NCBI GenBank assembly: GCA_963575745.1
Contig: CAUYUJ010017906.1
Location: 82,501-146,500, forward strand
Length of the DNA: 64,000 nucleotides
Direction of reading: 5' to 3'
Source of the DNA: Prorocentrum cordatum
Lineage: Eukaryota > Sar > Dinophyceae > Prorocentrales > Prorocentraceae
Part shown: positions 10,061-22,300 of the stretch, in pieces
How the letters are laid out: each line of letters starts with the position of its first letter
How positions within the stretch are numbered: the first letter of the stretch is position 1
The notes under the pieces: model-generated
Databases searched by the model: none
The model's input: only the letters and a program-made list of their open reading frames with translations
What the model was told of the DNA's origin: nothing
Made by a program: the position numbers and the translations under genes

Positions 10061-11103
10061 CGCATCAGACTGCTGAGGGTCACGGTATAAGGGAGGCGGG
10101 CGCACTTAATAGAGCAAGATATGGGTTTGCCGCCCTTGCTCCCAAGCGTGCGCAGTTAAATTCGGGACCGCCGCTTGCTGACGCGGGTAGCATAAGATTC
10201 CTAGGCAGAGCAGTGGCTGCTCATGTGCAGTCCCTGTTTCGAGATGGATTCGATACAGTATCAGCATGTCCAAACATAAACGGGGACATCGGGCCGAAGC
10301 ACATCGAGGCGTTGCCCGGAATAGCCAGAAACGCTCATCGAGTCCGCGAGGGCAATTGGCAACAACGGGTGGACCATAGGAACCGACTTCAGCGTGTGCC
10401 CGTCCGTCCTGAGGGCACGGGCGTAGTCGGTAGGAGGAGTGGTGCTGGCGATGGCCGCGCTTAGGCGTGTCCAGAATTTGATTTCTTGTGGTCAGCAAGG
10501 GCTTCGCGGTCAGATCAGCCCACGCGCCAGTCACGGATGCAGTCGATATGAGACAGCGCAAACCGGCGCAGCTCGCGGCGCGAGAGAGAGGCGAAGCGTC
10601 GAGGTCCAGGGCCCCGATGCAGCCTTGAGGACAGCCAGTGGAAGCCATGCCAGGATGTGGGCGGCATCCCAGGAATTTGCCCAAGTTGCACGGCAAGGTC
10701 GCGCGCGCTGATAGCGAGGAGCAGGTTGCCACCATGTTGGGCCAGACGATCATAAGCTTTGAGGATGAGCCTCTAAGCAGACATGTCACAGAGAGAAACT
10801 TGTTCTAGGGCCGCCAGGGCGAGCATTGACCACGACGCGGCCGGGCAGAATTCGACAGCTCATCCGCGGAACACTCTCTGCCCAGACCATCGCGCAAGTT
10901 TACGGCATGGGGCGCTGCGCCCAGGCGAACCACGCACCCTCGTCGCGCCGACGCCGCCGCGCCTCTGCGGGTGCAAGTTCTACTGGCGTCGGCGGAGCAG
11001 CTCGGGAGGATTCGAAGGGCTGCCGGAGTCTCGCGCGACGCCACGGTTTTTTTCAATTATCTTGGCGAAGGACCCAAGCATAAGCAATTGTTCTTAACGC
11101 GTT
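10061..11103. other. No supported gene
   Basis: Minus-strand frame 10106-10789 is open for 227 codons, but its codon use is unconvincing and no motif is visible. It may be a further decayed retroelement fragment. 10800-11100 is GC-rich and featureless. Confidence 0.35.
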
Positions 11104-12665
11104 GTGGGTGCCGTTTTCGGTGGGGCTCCCGATGGGGCCGCGAAGCGCTGCCCTGGGTGGAGGAACCGCATGCGAGAGCAACCGCTGGGGCCTTCGGTGG
11201 AGCTCCCCATGGGGCCACGAAACGCTGCCCTGGGTGGAGGAACCGCATGCGAGAGCAACCGCTGGGGCCTTCGGTGGAGCTCCCCATGGGGCCACGAAGC
11301 GCTGCCCAGGGCGGGGGAACCGCATGCGAGAGCAACCGCTGGGGCCTTCGGTGGGGCCCCGTATGGGGCTTCGAAACGCTGCCCAGGGTGGAGGAAAACG
11401 CATGCGAGAGCAACCGCTGGGGCCTTCGGTGGAGCTCCCTATGGGGCAACGAAACGCTGCCCAGGGTGGGGGAACCGCGTGCGAGAGCAACCGCTGGGGC
11501 CTTCGGTGGAGCCCCGTATGGGGCTTCGAAACGCTGCCCAGGGTGGAGGAAAACGCATGCGAGAGCAACCAGCGGGGCCTTCGGTGGAGCTCCCTATGGG
11601 GCCACGAAGCGCTGCCCAGCGCGGGGGATCCGCATGCGAGAGCAACCGCTGGGGCCTTCGGTGGAGCCCCGTATGGGGCCACGAAACGCTGCCCAGGGTG
11701 GGGGAGACGCATGCGAGAGCAACCACTGGGGCCTTCGGTGGAGCTCCCTATGGGGCCACGGAACGTTGCACATGGTGGGGGAAACGCATGCGAGAGCAAC
11801 CGCTGGGACCTTCGGTGGAGCTCCCTATGGGGCCACGGAACGCTGCACTTGCTGGGGGAAACGCATGCGAGAGCAACCATCGGGACCTTCGGTGGAGCTC
11901 CCCATGGAGCCACGAAGCGGTGCCCAGTGTAGGTGGAAACGCATGCGAGAGCAACCAGCGGGGCCTTCGGTGGAGCTCCCTATGGGGCTACGAAGCGCTG
12001 CCCAGCGCGGGGGATCCGCATGCGAGAGCAACCGCTGGGGCCTTCGGTGGAGCCCCGTATGGGGCCACGAAACGCTGCCCAGGGTGGGGGAAACGCATGC
12101 GAGAGCAACCGCTGGGGCCTTCGGTGGAGCCCCCTATTGAGCTACGAAGCGTTGCCCAGGGTGGGGGGAAACGCATGCGAGAGCAACCGCTGGGGCCTTC
12201 GGTGGAGCTCCCTATGGGGCTACGAAACGTTGCCCAGGCTAGGGGAAACGCATGCGAGAGCAGCCACTGGGGCTTTTATGGGGCCACGAAACGGCGCCCA
12301 GGGCGAGGGAAACGCATGCGAGAGCAACCGCCAAAGCCTTCGGTGGAGCTCCCTATGGGGCTACGAAGCGCTGCCCAGGGTGGGGGAAACGCATGCGAGA
12401 GCAACCACTGGGGCCTTCGGTGGAGCTCCCTATGGGGCTACGAAGCGCTGCCCAGGGTGGGGGAACGCATGCGAGAGCAGCCGCTGGGGCCTTTACGGGG
12501 CCACGAAACGGTGCCCAGGGTGGGGGAAACGCATGCGAGAGCAACCACTGGGGCCTTCGGTGGAGCTCCCTATGGGGTCACGAAACGATGCCCAGGGCGG
12601 GGGAAACGCATGCGAGAGCAACCGCAGGGGCCTTCGGTGGAGCTCCCTATGGGGCTACGAAACGT
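11104..12665 (+). repeat. 77-bp minisatellite, about 20 units
   Basis: Each unit contains CGCATGCGAGAGCAACCGCT, GGGGCCTTCGGTGGAGC and TATGGGGCCACGAAACGCTG. Unit length is 77 bp in most copies; units near 12250-12310 and 12465-12520 lack the CGGTGGAGCTCCC part. Because 77 is not a multiple of three, consecutive units are read in rotating frames and long ORFs (up to 646 codons) appear in all three plus frames and in minus frames. These are considered artefacts of the repeat, not genes. Confidence 0.9.
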
Positions 12666-15600
12666 GGGAGAGGCGCGCCGGGCGCAGCGGCAAGGAGGGG
12701 GGGGGGGGAGGGGGGGGGAGGGGGAAGGAAGGAAGGAAGGACGCGGGGCGCTGCCTCTTCAAAACGAGCACCCGACGCCACAGGATGGTTGGGAAAAAAA
12801 AACTTCGAAGCCCAAGTGGGCGCCCGCCCACTCGGATGATTTAACGGCCGGCGTTCTGCTCAGGCACGACGGCACTGAAGGGCCCAGCCTGCGGCAGATG
12901 TGGTGGGTCGACCCAGGAGGGCCGGAGGTTCCCAGGCATAGTTTTCCGCCAGCAACGAAGCTGCTCGGAAGACCCGGGCCCTTGCCGGAGGCGCTAGGGA
13001 GCCCCGTCGCTTCGCCCAGATCCGCTTGCTCCGGGAGGCTTTAACCGAGGTGCGCCGTGCGCGGCCGCGCCGGCTTGCCGATGGTCGCCGCAGAGAATGG
13101 GCCTGCATCTGGACCGATCGCGGGCGCGAGAGGCCCGCTGCCTTCCCCGCTGTGGCCGCTGCGGGCCCTCTCCCATGGGGCCCCGGTCCTGGATTGAAGA
13201 AATCGGTTTCCAAGTTCCACGCCCAGACAGCCGCGGGCCGCCTGATGCTGCGCCCTAGGTCTCTGCAGCGTCGGTCTGACGGCGCGATGAAGGTCGCTGC
13301 TGTTTTCGCGGGGCAATTTGAAGAGGCGCTCCGCTGGCCGTCTCGTGGGCCAGTCAGCAGGTCAGCGAGACGCAGGCTGGGCGTGGCGCCGCGCGCTGGT
13401 CGCCCGCGCAGTCACCAACCCGGGGGCGCAGGGGCGGACCAGGAGGCCCTGATTCGAGGCTTGGGTGGCCGAGCACAGGGCGGGGGAGTTCTTGGGAGCT
13501 CGGAGGGGGTGGAGTTCGAACGACGCGGGGCTTGATTTGAGCCTTTGTCGGCTGAGGTGGCCAGGGCCAGCGGGTGGCGCACGATGATGGTCCTGCTAGA
13601 CACCGCCAAGTACTATGAGATGATGAGGATAGTTATCTCAGCTAGTTCAGATCCCCAGGCAGGTTTAGTATCCGCGTAGGCTTGGAAGGATGGTAGACCA
13701 GTCCTATATGCCCCCCCGCAGGATTGACGCTTTCGTTTCGCTTTCTCAGAAGACTGCGTGGCTCCGAGGGCCTCGCCGCCTGCTCGGCGGCCGCGTCCGC
13801 GACGCTCGGGCCCCCCCCCGAGGCCAGCGCGAAGTTTGGCGCCCAGGTCCCCCGTCCACGCTGGAGCCTTCATTGGCGACGTCTCCCCGCGTTTAAAAAT
13901 GGCCCTGAGCCCCTGGGGCGGGTCGGGTTCTCAAGGCGGCCCAAGCGCGCTGCCGAGGGAATGCGAAGCCAGCAGGCAAGGCCCCTGCTGCGACCCAACG
14001 CAGCGGGCCTCGTGGCCGCTGGCATCGCGGTTGAGAAAATGTTCTGCGCAAAGGCCACTGGCATGTATTGTGGACCGCGCACGCACAATCTTGGGCATGA
14101 TCTCTACAGGTGCAATGCGATCCTCGGCGTCGAAGCCAAACGCGAGTCCGACCTTGCTGCAAGTCCAAGCTCCTGATCCTCAGGAAGACGGCGGGAGTGA
14201 AGACGGCGGCGCTCTGTCGAACGGGCTCAGTGCCCAGCGGGGGCCGCGGCCTCGGTCCCAGGTGCGACGAATGACGCGAATCGGATTTCGAGGGCCCTCG
14301 CTGGGGGCATCATGAAAGCGAAAGGTTCGAGTCACGACGCGTCGCATTTGTGGATTCATCAAGATCCGAGCTCTGGTTTTCTTCGCGATGCGATTGCGCC
14401 GTTGCTTCTAAGGCGCTGCTGCTCGGGCGCGGGGCAGTCGAGCCCCAGGCTCGGAGCTGAGCGCTGCTTGGAGGCAAGCCGGAGACTAATTGCGAGAGAA
14501 GCCAAGTTAAGATAAGTTCAGAGGCCTGTTGGAGCGGCATACCTGTCTGCGATGAATGAGATGGGGGCCAGCATCCCACCATCAGCTCCGAACTGACCGA
14601 GGAAAATCCCTCGCTCCACTTGCCCGCGTGGTCATCGCATTTTCTACGAGATAGGTTCTGACCAAGAGCCCCCGGGCTTTTGCGCGGATATAGCGACGGC
14701 AAGTTGCGCGAGCGTTGCAGATGATCCGAGGGGGCTCGAGGCCACCAGCGACGCGGGCGCGCCAAGACCGGGGGGGGGGGCCGGGGGCCCAGGCGAGCGC
14801 CGCGCCGCCATTCCCGATGGCTTCAGTGGGCATTGGGGCATGCTCATCAGAAGAGCCCGCGGACCCCCTCCCGGCCTGGAAGAGCGGAGCTCATGCGCGG
14901 AGCCTCGACGGCCCGGCTCCATGTTGAACAGCGGTTGTCATGCTCGAAGTTTTTCCATAGGGAGCTGTTCAGCGGCCCCGGAGATGCCGCCGTTTCACGC
15001 GCGGGTCGGGGCTCGCCAATTGAGTGCCCGAAGATGCCGGCTGCGGGCTGCCTGCGGTTGAAGTCCTTCCCTCGGGTTGGCATTCGCGCGCGATTTACGC
15101 GTGGGCCCCGGGCGGCCAGGTGCCAGACGGCGCCTCGGTCTGAGCGTCGGGCCATCCCGGAAGTTGCGAAAGTCGGGCGCCCAGGGGGAGATTGTCAGCG
15201 ACATTTGTTTGCAGTCAACGAAGACAGCGGCAAGTCCCCAGCGCTGGTGGACGGACAACGCCGCCGTGCCAGTTTCAAGTTTATGGAGAAAGGTTTTTCG
15301 AGTGCAAGGGCGCATCTGGGGACGGTCGACGCCCCTCGTGTAAGCGGGCCCCCGCCCGCGGATACTTCGACCCCATGCGGCGTGATCTGAATTGCGCGAG
15401 TCCGGGTCGAGACGCGCCTATAGAGTTTGGGAATTTTGTCGGTTGCGCGCGGGCCGACCCGTCTGCCAAAGCTCGGGGCCTGCTGCCACCGGGTCCCCGA
15501 GGGACTTGTCGCGGCCCTCAAGGGCCAGCTTGCGCACGCGCCAGAGCTGCGATTTTATTTTTAGTGTTGCCCAGCATCTTGCGAGACAGGCTGAACCTCT

Positions 15601-16443
15601 GAGCCAGGCTCCGAGGCAAAGGGGGGCTGCCCCACCGCGGCTCGCCTCGCTCTCTCACGGTCTGGAGGCGGCGGGGGCATCCGCGTCGCACGTGGTGCCA
15701 CCGCTCGGCTAAGACTGGTCCCTCGCGGGCGAAGCTACAACAGCCTGGCGCGAAGTGCAAGCCCACCCAGCTCCACCTCTATCTCTCTTGTGTGCGTGCG
15801 GAAAGGCACCTAGGCCTCCTCCCAGGGCGCGACGTAGAGCCGCCCAGCGTTCTCTTGAGGTGTTGTGTCTCACGCATACTGGGCTCGGGCCTACGGAGGC
15901 TCTCGAGACATTCGAACACGACGGAGGTGCGCGGCCCCTTGTTTAATTGCGGCTCCTGTCTGGAGGGGGGCTCCTGTGCCCGTGCAAAGGCGAGATTTGG
16001 TCTGTTCAACGATGGCGTTTGAACAAGGTTTTCGCGGGTCGCGAGCCCCGCTGATGTTTTCCTGTTCGGCGTTTGGCCTCGCGTGCCTGTGAGGGGCCAC
16101 GTTGCCTTGGGTCTCTGGGGCGGGTCTCGCTCCGGCGCGGTGTCACACCCTCGGCGTTCTGTGCGCGTTGGTGGAGCGGCTCCGCTTAGCGGCCCCCGCT
16201 CCCTAATTACTCTGAGGCTGCTGCCTCCATGTTTTCAAGCCAGCATTCGATTCGGATGCTGTTATTGAGCTGTTCCCCTTTTATTATTTTGGAACGGCCG
16301 CAGCGCCAGCTCCATCATCCACAACCGTTGGGTTATTATTCTGGCGGCGCGTCCGGCGCCGCCCCTGGCGCGCCCCGCGTGCCAGGGAGGCGGGTCCAGC
16401 GTGGATCCGAGAAATCCGCGCGGACCTCCGAGTTTTCCCAGTC
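12666..16443. other. Long GC-rich region without a supported gene
   Basis: 12690-12740 is a G-run with GGAAG repeats. Beyond it, 3.7 kb of GC-rich sequence holds many short open frames but none with consistent third-position bias, splice-site context or domain. 16365-16436 is half of a palindromic family C element (CGGCGCGTCCGGCGCCGCCC; ATCCGAGAAATCCGCGCGGA). Confidence 0.45.
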
Positions 16444-16566
16444 TCAAGTCGGGCCTGCCCCTCTACAGGAGGAATATCCTTAAATAGGCGTAAAAATAGT
16501 GTGGAGACGATTTACGATCATGTTCCCATACTCGTGAATATTATTTTACTACTTTAATTTTTCCGC
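16444..16566 (+). mobile_element. Inverted-repeat element family A, right end decayed
   Basis: The left end CTCAAGTCGGGCCTGCCCCT followed by CTACAGGAGGAATATCC matches other family A copies. The AT-rich interior follows (16480-16555), and the right end is reduced to TTTTTCCGCC. Confidence 0.6.
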
Positions 16567-16821
16567 CAAGCGTCGTCAAAGGTGGCCGTGCTTCGCGTGG
16601 CGCAAGAGGGAGCGGAACCGGGTGCCCTGCAGAGGCGGCCCCGACAGCGGAGCCTGGCCCCTTGCCGCGCCGCCGGCCCCTCGTCCTCCTCGGCCTGCCG
16701 GGCGGGCGGAGCCAGAGGGCGGCCCGGCCGCGACGGGAGGCCTTTGCTGGTGCGCGGCTTCTGGGGGGACGTGGCGGGGGTCTCCGAGCTCTCGGGGGCC
16801 CCCGAACGGCGCGGTCACCAC

Positions 16822-16976
16822 ACTCCTCCTCCTCCTCCTCCTCTCTCCTCCTCCTCCTCATTCCTCCTCCTCCTCTCCTCTCCTCCTCCGCCTCCTCCGC
16901 CTCCTCCTCCTCCTCCTCCTCCTCCTCCTCCTCCTCCTCCTCCTCCTCCTCCTCCTCCTATTCCTCCTCCTCCTCC
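16822..16976 (+). repeat. (CTC)n tract
   Basis: About 155 nt of CTC/TCC triplets with few interruptions. No clear splice acceptor follows. Confidence 0.9.
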
Positions 16977-16984
16977 GCACCGAG

Positions 16985-17200
16985 TCCCAAAACCTCGCGG
17001 TGGGTCACCGCGCGGTTCTGGGGCTCGGGTCGTTCCCCTCGTGAGGAGGTTTCGGGCGACCCCGCGGCGGCCCCCAGGGGGTCCCCAAAGCCGTGCAGCA
17101 ACGGACCGTGCGGTGAGGTTTCCTTCTGGGGTTTCGAGGTCGGCACGCGGAGAGTTACCGCACCGTTCCAGGACCCCCAAAGCTGGGGTCGGACGGTGGG
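16985..17200. repeat. CCGCGCGGT repeats, shared with 43.6 kb
   Basis: Short segments GGTCACCGCGCGGTTCTGGG, CCGTGCGGTGAGG and GTTACCGCACCG recur in alternating orientation. The same boxes occur at 43.56-43.76 kb. Confidence 0.5.
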
Positions 17201-17201
17201 G

Positions 17202-17335
17202 TTAGGTCGGGCATGTCCCTCTAGAGGGGGGACATTTGAAAACGGCTAAAAATCATCCCGGCAAAGCAACCTAATAGCGATGTGTAGAAGCATATCTGGA
17301 AGCATTCCCTTTAAGATTCAGATGAGAACCCAGTT
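17202..17335 (+). mobile_element. Family A left end, solo
   Basis: TTAGGTCGGGCATGTCCCTC is a clear family A terminus; the following AT-rich stretch ends without a recognisable right terminus. Confidence 0.5.
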
Positions 17336-17394
17336 GTAGAATTCTGCTGTTCTCGCAGTCGTAGTCGCATTCGCGATGACAGTCGCAGTGGCAA

Positions 17395-19110
17395 CGGCAG
17401 TCGCAGTCACAGCCTCAGCCTCAGCCTGCCTCAGCCTCAGCCTCAGCCTGCCTCAGCCTCAGCCTGCCTCAGCCTCAGCCTCAGCCTGCTTCAGCCTCAG
17501 CATCAGTCTGCCTTCAGCCTCATCGGCCTCAGCCTCAGCCTGCTCTCAGCCTCAGCCTCAGCCTGCAGCATCAGCAGCCTCAGCCTCAGCCTGCCTCAGC
17601 CTCAGCCTCAGCCTGCGCAGCCTCAGCCTGCCTAGCCTCAGCCTCAGCCTGCCTCAGCCTCAGCCTCAGCCTGCTTCAGCCTCAGCCTCAGCCTGCCTTC
17701 AGCCTCGGCCTCAGCCTCAGCCTGCCTCAGCCTCAGCCTGCATCAGCCTCAGCCTCAGCCTCAGCCTGCCTCAGCATCAGCCTGCCTCAGCCTCAGCCTC
17801 AGCCTGCCTCTACCTCAGCCTCAGCCTGCTTCAGCCTCAGCCTCAGTCTGCCGTCGGCCTCGGCCTCAGCCTCAGCCTGCCTCAGCCTCAGCCTGCATCA
17901 GCCTCAGCCTCAGCCTCAGCCTCAGCCTGCCTCAGCATCAGCCTGCCTCAGCCTCAGCCTCAGCCTGCCTCAGCCTCAGCCTCAGCCTGCTTCAGCCTCA
18001 GCCTCAGTCTGCCTTCAGCCTCGGCCTCAGCCTCAGCCTACCTCAGCCTCAGCCTGCATCAGCCTCAGCCTCAGCCTCAGCCTGCCTCAGCATCAGCCTG
18101 CCTCAGCCTCAGCCTCAGCCTGCTTCAGCCTCAGCCTCAGCCTAGCATGCTTCAGCCCCAATTCTCAATCTGCCTTCAGCCTCGGCCTCAGCCTCAGCCT
18201 GCCTCAGCCTCAGCCTGTATCAGCCTCAGCCTCAGCCTCGCCTCAGCCTCAGCCTGCCTCAGCCTCAGCCTCAGCCTCAGCCTCAGCCTCAGCCTGCTTC
18301 AGCCTCAGCCTCAGTCTGCCTTCAGCCTCGGCCTCAGCCTCAGCCTGCCTCAGCCTCAGTCTGCATCAGCCTCAGCCTCAGCCTCAGCCTGCCTCAGCAT
18401 CAGCCTGCCTCAGCCTCAGCCTCAGCCTGCCTCAGCCTCAGCCTCAGCCTGCTTCAGCCTCAGCCTCAGTCTGCCTTCAGACTCGGCCTCAGCCTCAGCC
18501 TGCCTCAGCCTCAGCCTGCATCAGCCTCAGCCTCAGCCTCAGCCTGCCTCAGCATCAGCCTGCCTCAGCCTCAGCCTCAGCCTGCCTCAGCCCCAGCCTC
18601 AGCCTGCTTCAGCCTCAGCCTCAGTCTGCCTTCAGCCTCGGCCTCAGCCTCAGCCTGCCTCAGCCCCAGCCTCAGCCTGCCTCAGCCTCAGCCTGCCTCA
18701 GCCTCAGCCTCAGCCTGCTTCAGCCTCAGCATCAGTCTGCCTTCAGCCTCGGCCTCAGCCTCAGCCTGCCTCAGCCTCAGTCTGCCTCAGCCTCAGCCTC
18801 AGCCTCAGCCTGGCTCAGCATCAGCCTGCCTCAGCCTCAGCCTCAGCCTGCCTCAGCCTCAGCCTCAGCCTGCTTCAGCCTCAGCCTCAGTCTGCCTTCA
18901 GCCTCGGCCTCAGCCTGCATCAGCATTCCAGTCTGCAATACAGCCTCAGCCTTCAGCCTCAGCCTCAGCCTGCTCAGCCTCAGCCTCAGCCTCAGCCTCA
19001 GCCTCATCCTCAGCCAAGCTCAGCCTGCCTCAGACTCAGCCTCGCTGCTCGCCTTCTTCAGCCTGCCCCTCAGCCTCCGCCTGCCTCAGCCTCAGCCGCT
19101 CAGCTCAGGC
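17395..19110 (+). repeat. CTCAGC hexamer array, 1.7 kb
   Basis: Repeats of CTCAGC with CTGC and TTCAGC interruptions. A higher-order unit of roughly 150-190 bp is visible: the block TGCCTTCAGCCTCGGCCTCA recurs at about 17695, 18009, 18170, 18317, 18627, 18739 and 18893. The open frame (Ser-Leu, Pro-Gln or Ala-Ser dipeptides) follows from the 6-bp period and is not evidence for a protein. Confidence 0.9.
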
Positions 19111-19129
19111 ACAGCCGCCATCAGCATTC

Positions 19130-19490
19130 AAAATCATGCCCAGGAATGGATTTCTGGGAACTCGAAGACCACGAAGTGGCCTACAGTTGGCTCCGGGCAT
19201 CCAAAATGTGGCCCGGGAATGGATTTCTGGGAACTCGAAGACCACGAAGTGGCCTACAGTTGGCTCCGGGCATTCAAAATCATGCCCAGGAATGGAGTTT
19301 TGGGAACTCGAAGACCACGAAGTGGCCTACAGTTGGCTCCGGGCATTCAAAATCATGCCCAGGAATGGAGTTCTGGGAACTCGAAGACCACGAAGTGGCC
19401 TACAGTTGGCTCCGGGCATTCAAAATCATGCCCAGGAATGGAGTTCTGGGAACTCGAAGGCCACGAAGTGCGTTACTGTTGGCTAAAAGA
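19130..19490 (+). repeat. 73-bp tandem repeat, five units
   Basis: The unit contains GGGCATTCAAAATCATGCCC (itself an inverted repeat), GGAATGGA, TCTGGGAACTCGAAGACCAC and GAAGTGGCCTACAGTTGGCT. Divergence between units is low (second unit TCCAAAATGTGGCCC), so amplification is recent. Confidence 0.9.
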
Positions 19491-19589
19491 GGAATCCCCG
19501 GCATCCTCCCCCGGATCGCGCCCAGACCCCCTTGGGGCGTCATAATGCTGTCTTTTGACCTTACTAGAAACATATCAGTCTTCGCTGTT

Positions 19590-19704
19590 AGGTAAATAGT
19601 CCGAGGATGATGTTGTCCATATGTTATGTTGATTGTTTGTTGAGCTGTTTTGGGTTGTGTTTGATTTCTCCTCCAAAATCCGCCTGTAGGAGGACATGCC
19701 CGAC
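19590..19704 (+). mobile_element. Family A right half
   Basis: A T-rich interior followed by AATCCGCCTGTAGGAGGACA and TGCCCGAC, the canonical right terminus. The left terminus is missing. Confidence 0.55.
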
Positions 19705-19934
19705 AGAATGATAGGGGGATAGGGAACGGGGCGTACCAAGTCTGATGCATGCAACTGGTTTCGGCCCCGCTGCCAAGCGCTTGTCTCGATGCATCGGCAC
19801 TTCTGGCGCCAGGAGGCGCGGGGAAAGTCAGCTACGCGGGATGATTCGCTACCCCCACCGTTAGTTACTACCCCCCGCTGTCGTTCGACCCGACCAGCCC
19901 AAGTACGCAGGCGGCGGCTGCCGCGTCGCACGCA

Positions 19935-19974
19935 GCGACTGGCTCGTCGCGCCGCCAGGGGTCACTCACACTCT

Positions 19975-20030
<56 letters not shown>

Positions 20031-20078
20031 CTCGCGACTGGCACGCCGCGCCACCAGGGGTCACTCACACTCTTCCGT

Positions 20079-20122
<44 letters not shown>

Positions 20123-20130
20123 GTTTGTGG
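19935..20130 (+). repeat. (TCG)n microsatellite in a duplicated 100-bp unit
   Basis: The segment GCCAGGGGTCACTCACACTC followed by TTC and (TCG)n occurs twice (19950 and 20050), so microsatellite and flank were duplicated together. Confidence 0.85.
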
Positions 20131-20437
20131 TCGTCGTCGCGGTCGTGGTCGTCGTCGTGGTCGGCCCTCCCCCTCAGGTCGCTCTTCCTGGTGGCGGGGG
20201 CGGACTCGCCCGAGGCGCGCCCCTTCCCCTAAGGGGCGGTGCAGGGCCCCTCGGCTCGCGCGGAGGAGGAAGAGCACCGGGATCGGCCAGTGCTTCTCTA
20301 GGGGGTGTCGCGTGCGCTGCTGGACGCGCTGCCGGTGGGCGTCAAGCCAAGCCGCCCGCCGCGGTGCAGGGGCAGATAGATATGTTGCGAAGCAGTCAGA
20401 GGCTGTGAGGATCCGAAGTAGGGAACGAGAGAGAAAC

Positions 20438-21130
20438 ATATATATATATATACACACATATATGGGAGATCCCGGCCCCCGCGCCCCGGGCCGGAACCTC
20501 CCTTGTATATGCGTGGGTCCCTCCCCTGGCGGCGTCCCCAGGGGCTCCGAGACGGCCCCAAGAAGGCCGAGGAGGCCCCCAAGTGGTCCCAGAGGGCCCC
20601 GAGACGCCCAAAGATCGCTCCAAGACGCCCACGATGATCCCAAGACGGCTTCAGTGGCTTCCAAAACGCGGCTAGCGGTCTCCAAGAGGCCTTCCCAAGA
20701 GGGTCCCAAGAGGCAAAAAATATTGATTTTCACTGGTTTTTGAAGGTTTTTTGGGTTCTCGCCTTTTCGGAGATCGGACGCTCCAAGACCGCCCAAGAGG
20801 CCCCCAAGACCGCCCCAAGACGGCCTGAGACGGCCCCAAGACGGCCCCAAGACGGCCCAAGACGGCCCCAAGACGGCCCAAGAGGCCCCCATGACGGCCC
20901 AAGACGGCCCCAAGACGGCTCCAAGAAGGGGTCCTGACGCGGGATCTTCGCGGACTTCTCGAGCCTTCGGCTCCAAGAGGCTCCCAGGAGGCCCCAAGCG
21001 GCCCCCAGGAGGCGCCCAGGACACTCCAAGAGACCCCCAAGAAGCCGCCAGGAAGCCCCCGAGAGACTCCCAAGATGCCCCAAACCAACTTCGAACAGGC
21101 ACACACACGGGTCACAAGAGGCTTCGGATC
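20438..21130 (+). repeat. Interrupted minisatellite of CCCAAGACGGC units
   Basis: After a short (TA)n/(CA)n (20439-20463), CCCCAAGACGGC, CCAAGAGGCCCC and similar 12-14-bp units recur irregularly. They are densest at 20800-20930. An AT-rich patch interrupts at 20715-20760. An inverted relative lies at 57.35-57.72 kb. Open frames here are repeat-driven. Confidence 0.7.
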
Positions 21131-21181
21131 TGCTTCCAGGAGGCCCCTGAGAGACTCACCAGTAGAGTCCCATGGGCGCGG

Positions 21182-21242
21182 CTAGAACCTAAAGCGCGCG
21201 CGAAGCGCGCGCGTGGTTCTAGTATATATATATATATATACA
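21182..21242. repeat. Palindrome CTAGAACC...GGTTCTAG and (TA)n
   Basis: CTAGAACC, then GCGCGCGC-GAA-GCGCGCGC, then GGTTCTAG form a near-perfect hairpin, directly followed by (TA)9. It may be a hairpin or cruciform site, or the end of an element spanning the minisatellite to its left. Confidence 0.7.
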
Positions 21243-22300
21243 TAAAAAAGAGAGAAACAGAGAGATAGAGAGAGCGAGAGAGGGACGGGGGAGTTTCCAC
21301 GGTGGCCGCAGGGGAAAGAGTGGGGACGGAGAGCGTCTGGGGTGGGGGCACCCCGCTGGGCAAGAGAGGGAGGGGTGTGCTTCTTCGGCTGGGGAGGGGT
21401 GGCGTGAGTTGGGGTGGTGGTTGGGGGAGTGGGGCCAATTTAGGACCGAATCATCCTGGGCTCATACAGTCGGCCCGGATTAGTAGGCCGACCCTGCCAG
21501 CTCAAGGGTACCCTTGTGTCCTGTGCCTCGCGACACGTGCCTTCTTACACTCCTATGGCGATGTGGCCCTCGGAAGGGTCTTCTCGCGTGTCCTGTCCAA
21601 TCAAGGCCGACTGTAAGCACAAGCGGCAAACCCAGCGCGGAACACCTTCATCGCACAAGCCTGGTTCCAAACGCCCCCGGGCTCACAAATCTGGCCCCAA
21701 CAGATTTCGGACTTGGCAGATTTGGCATGGTATGCGTTCGGACGCCGGAAACCACGTTCCACATGCGCTCGATCGTGCGTCGCAAACCTTGTCGCGAAGC
21801 ACCTCGAACGGAAAAACCATTGAATAGAGATCATGGTTCGCGGGCGGTTGACAGGGTCGGCATTTCGAGGGGGTTGCTCCTCTTCGAGAAAAGGCGGGAG
21901 ATGGGGTGGGTCGGACCGAACGCGTTCAAAGGGAGCGGGGGAGTACCCGCTTTCCTCTTCTCGGGTCGCTCCCTGTCAGAGCTGCGATGCGTCCTTCCAC
22001 GATTGATCACGCAGGGTTCTAGATGCTACGCGAAGGAGGCAAGTTTACGGTTGAGTCTTTGGGCTCATATATGCAGGTATGGCGTTGGACAGTGCCTGAC
22101 GTGTGTGATCGCGTGTCCCCCGTGACTGTGGACACAAGCCGCCGCCCTCTCGCCTGAATGCGGGCTTTGACGAACCGCTCACAAAAGGCCGCTGCTGCAA
22201 GCCACGCGTCCTGCGCGTGGCGCCGGGAAGCTCGTGGCATTGGTGCGCTGTGCATGCTGGGCGTTCCCCTGCGTTCTCCTGCGGAAGAGCCTGCGTCTTG
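21243..22300. other. No supported gene
   Basis: Unique sequence with the least extreme composition of the left half. Plus frame 21514-22125 is open for 203 codons but shows no codon bias or motif. Confidence 0.4.

Noticed and set aside
10106-10789. 227-codon minus-strand ORF
   Set aside because: Codon use is not biased and no motif is visible; at best a fossil.
11104-13044. 646-codon ORF in the 77-bp minisatellite
   Set aside because: Equivalent long frames exist in the other phases and on the other strand; they come from a stop-free repeat unit.
14310-14360. tRNA-like T-loop GGTTCGAGTC
   Set aside because: The stems needed for a T arm, anticodon arm and acceptor do not form.
17376-19595. 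739-codon ORF of Ser-Leu / Pro-Gln / Ala-Ser repeats
   Set aside because: A 6-bp repeat without stops stays open in any frame; no non-repetitive domain is attached.
20438-21242. A single transposon bounded by the (TA)n tracts
   Set aside because: The two TA-rich ends are not inverted repeats of each other and no flanking duplication was seen.
21514-22125. 203-codon plus-strand ORF
   Set aside because: No codon bias, no domain, no splice or start context.
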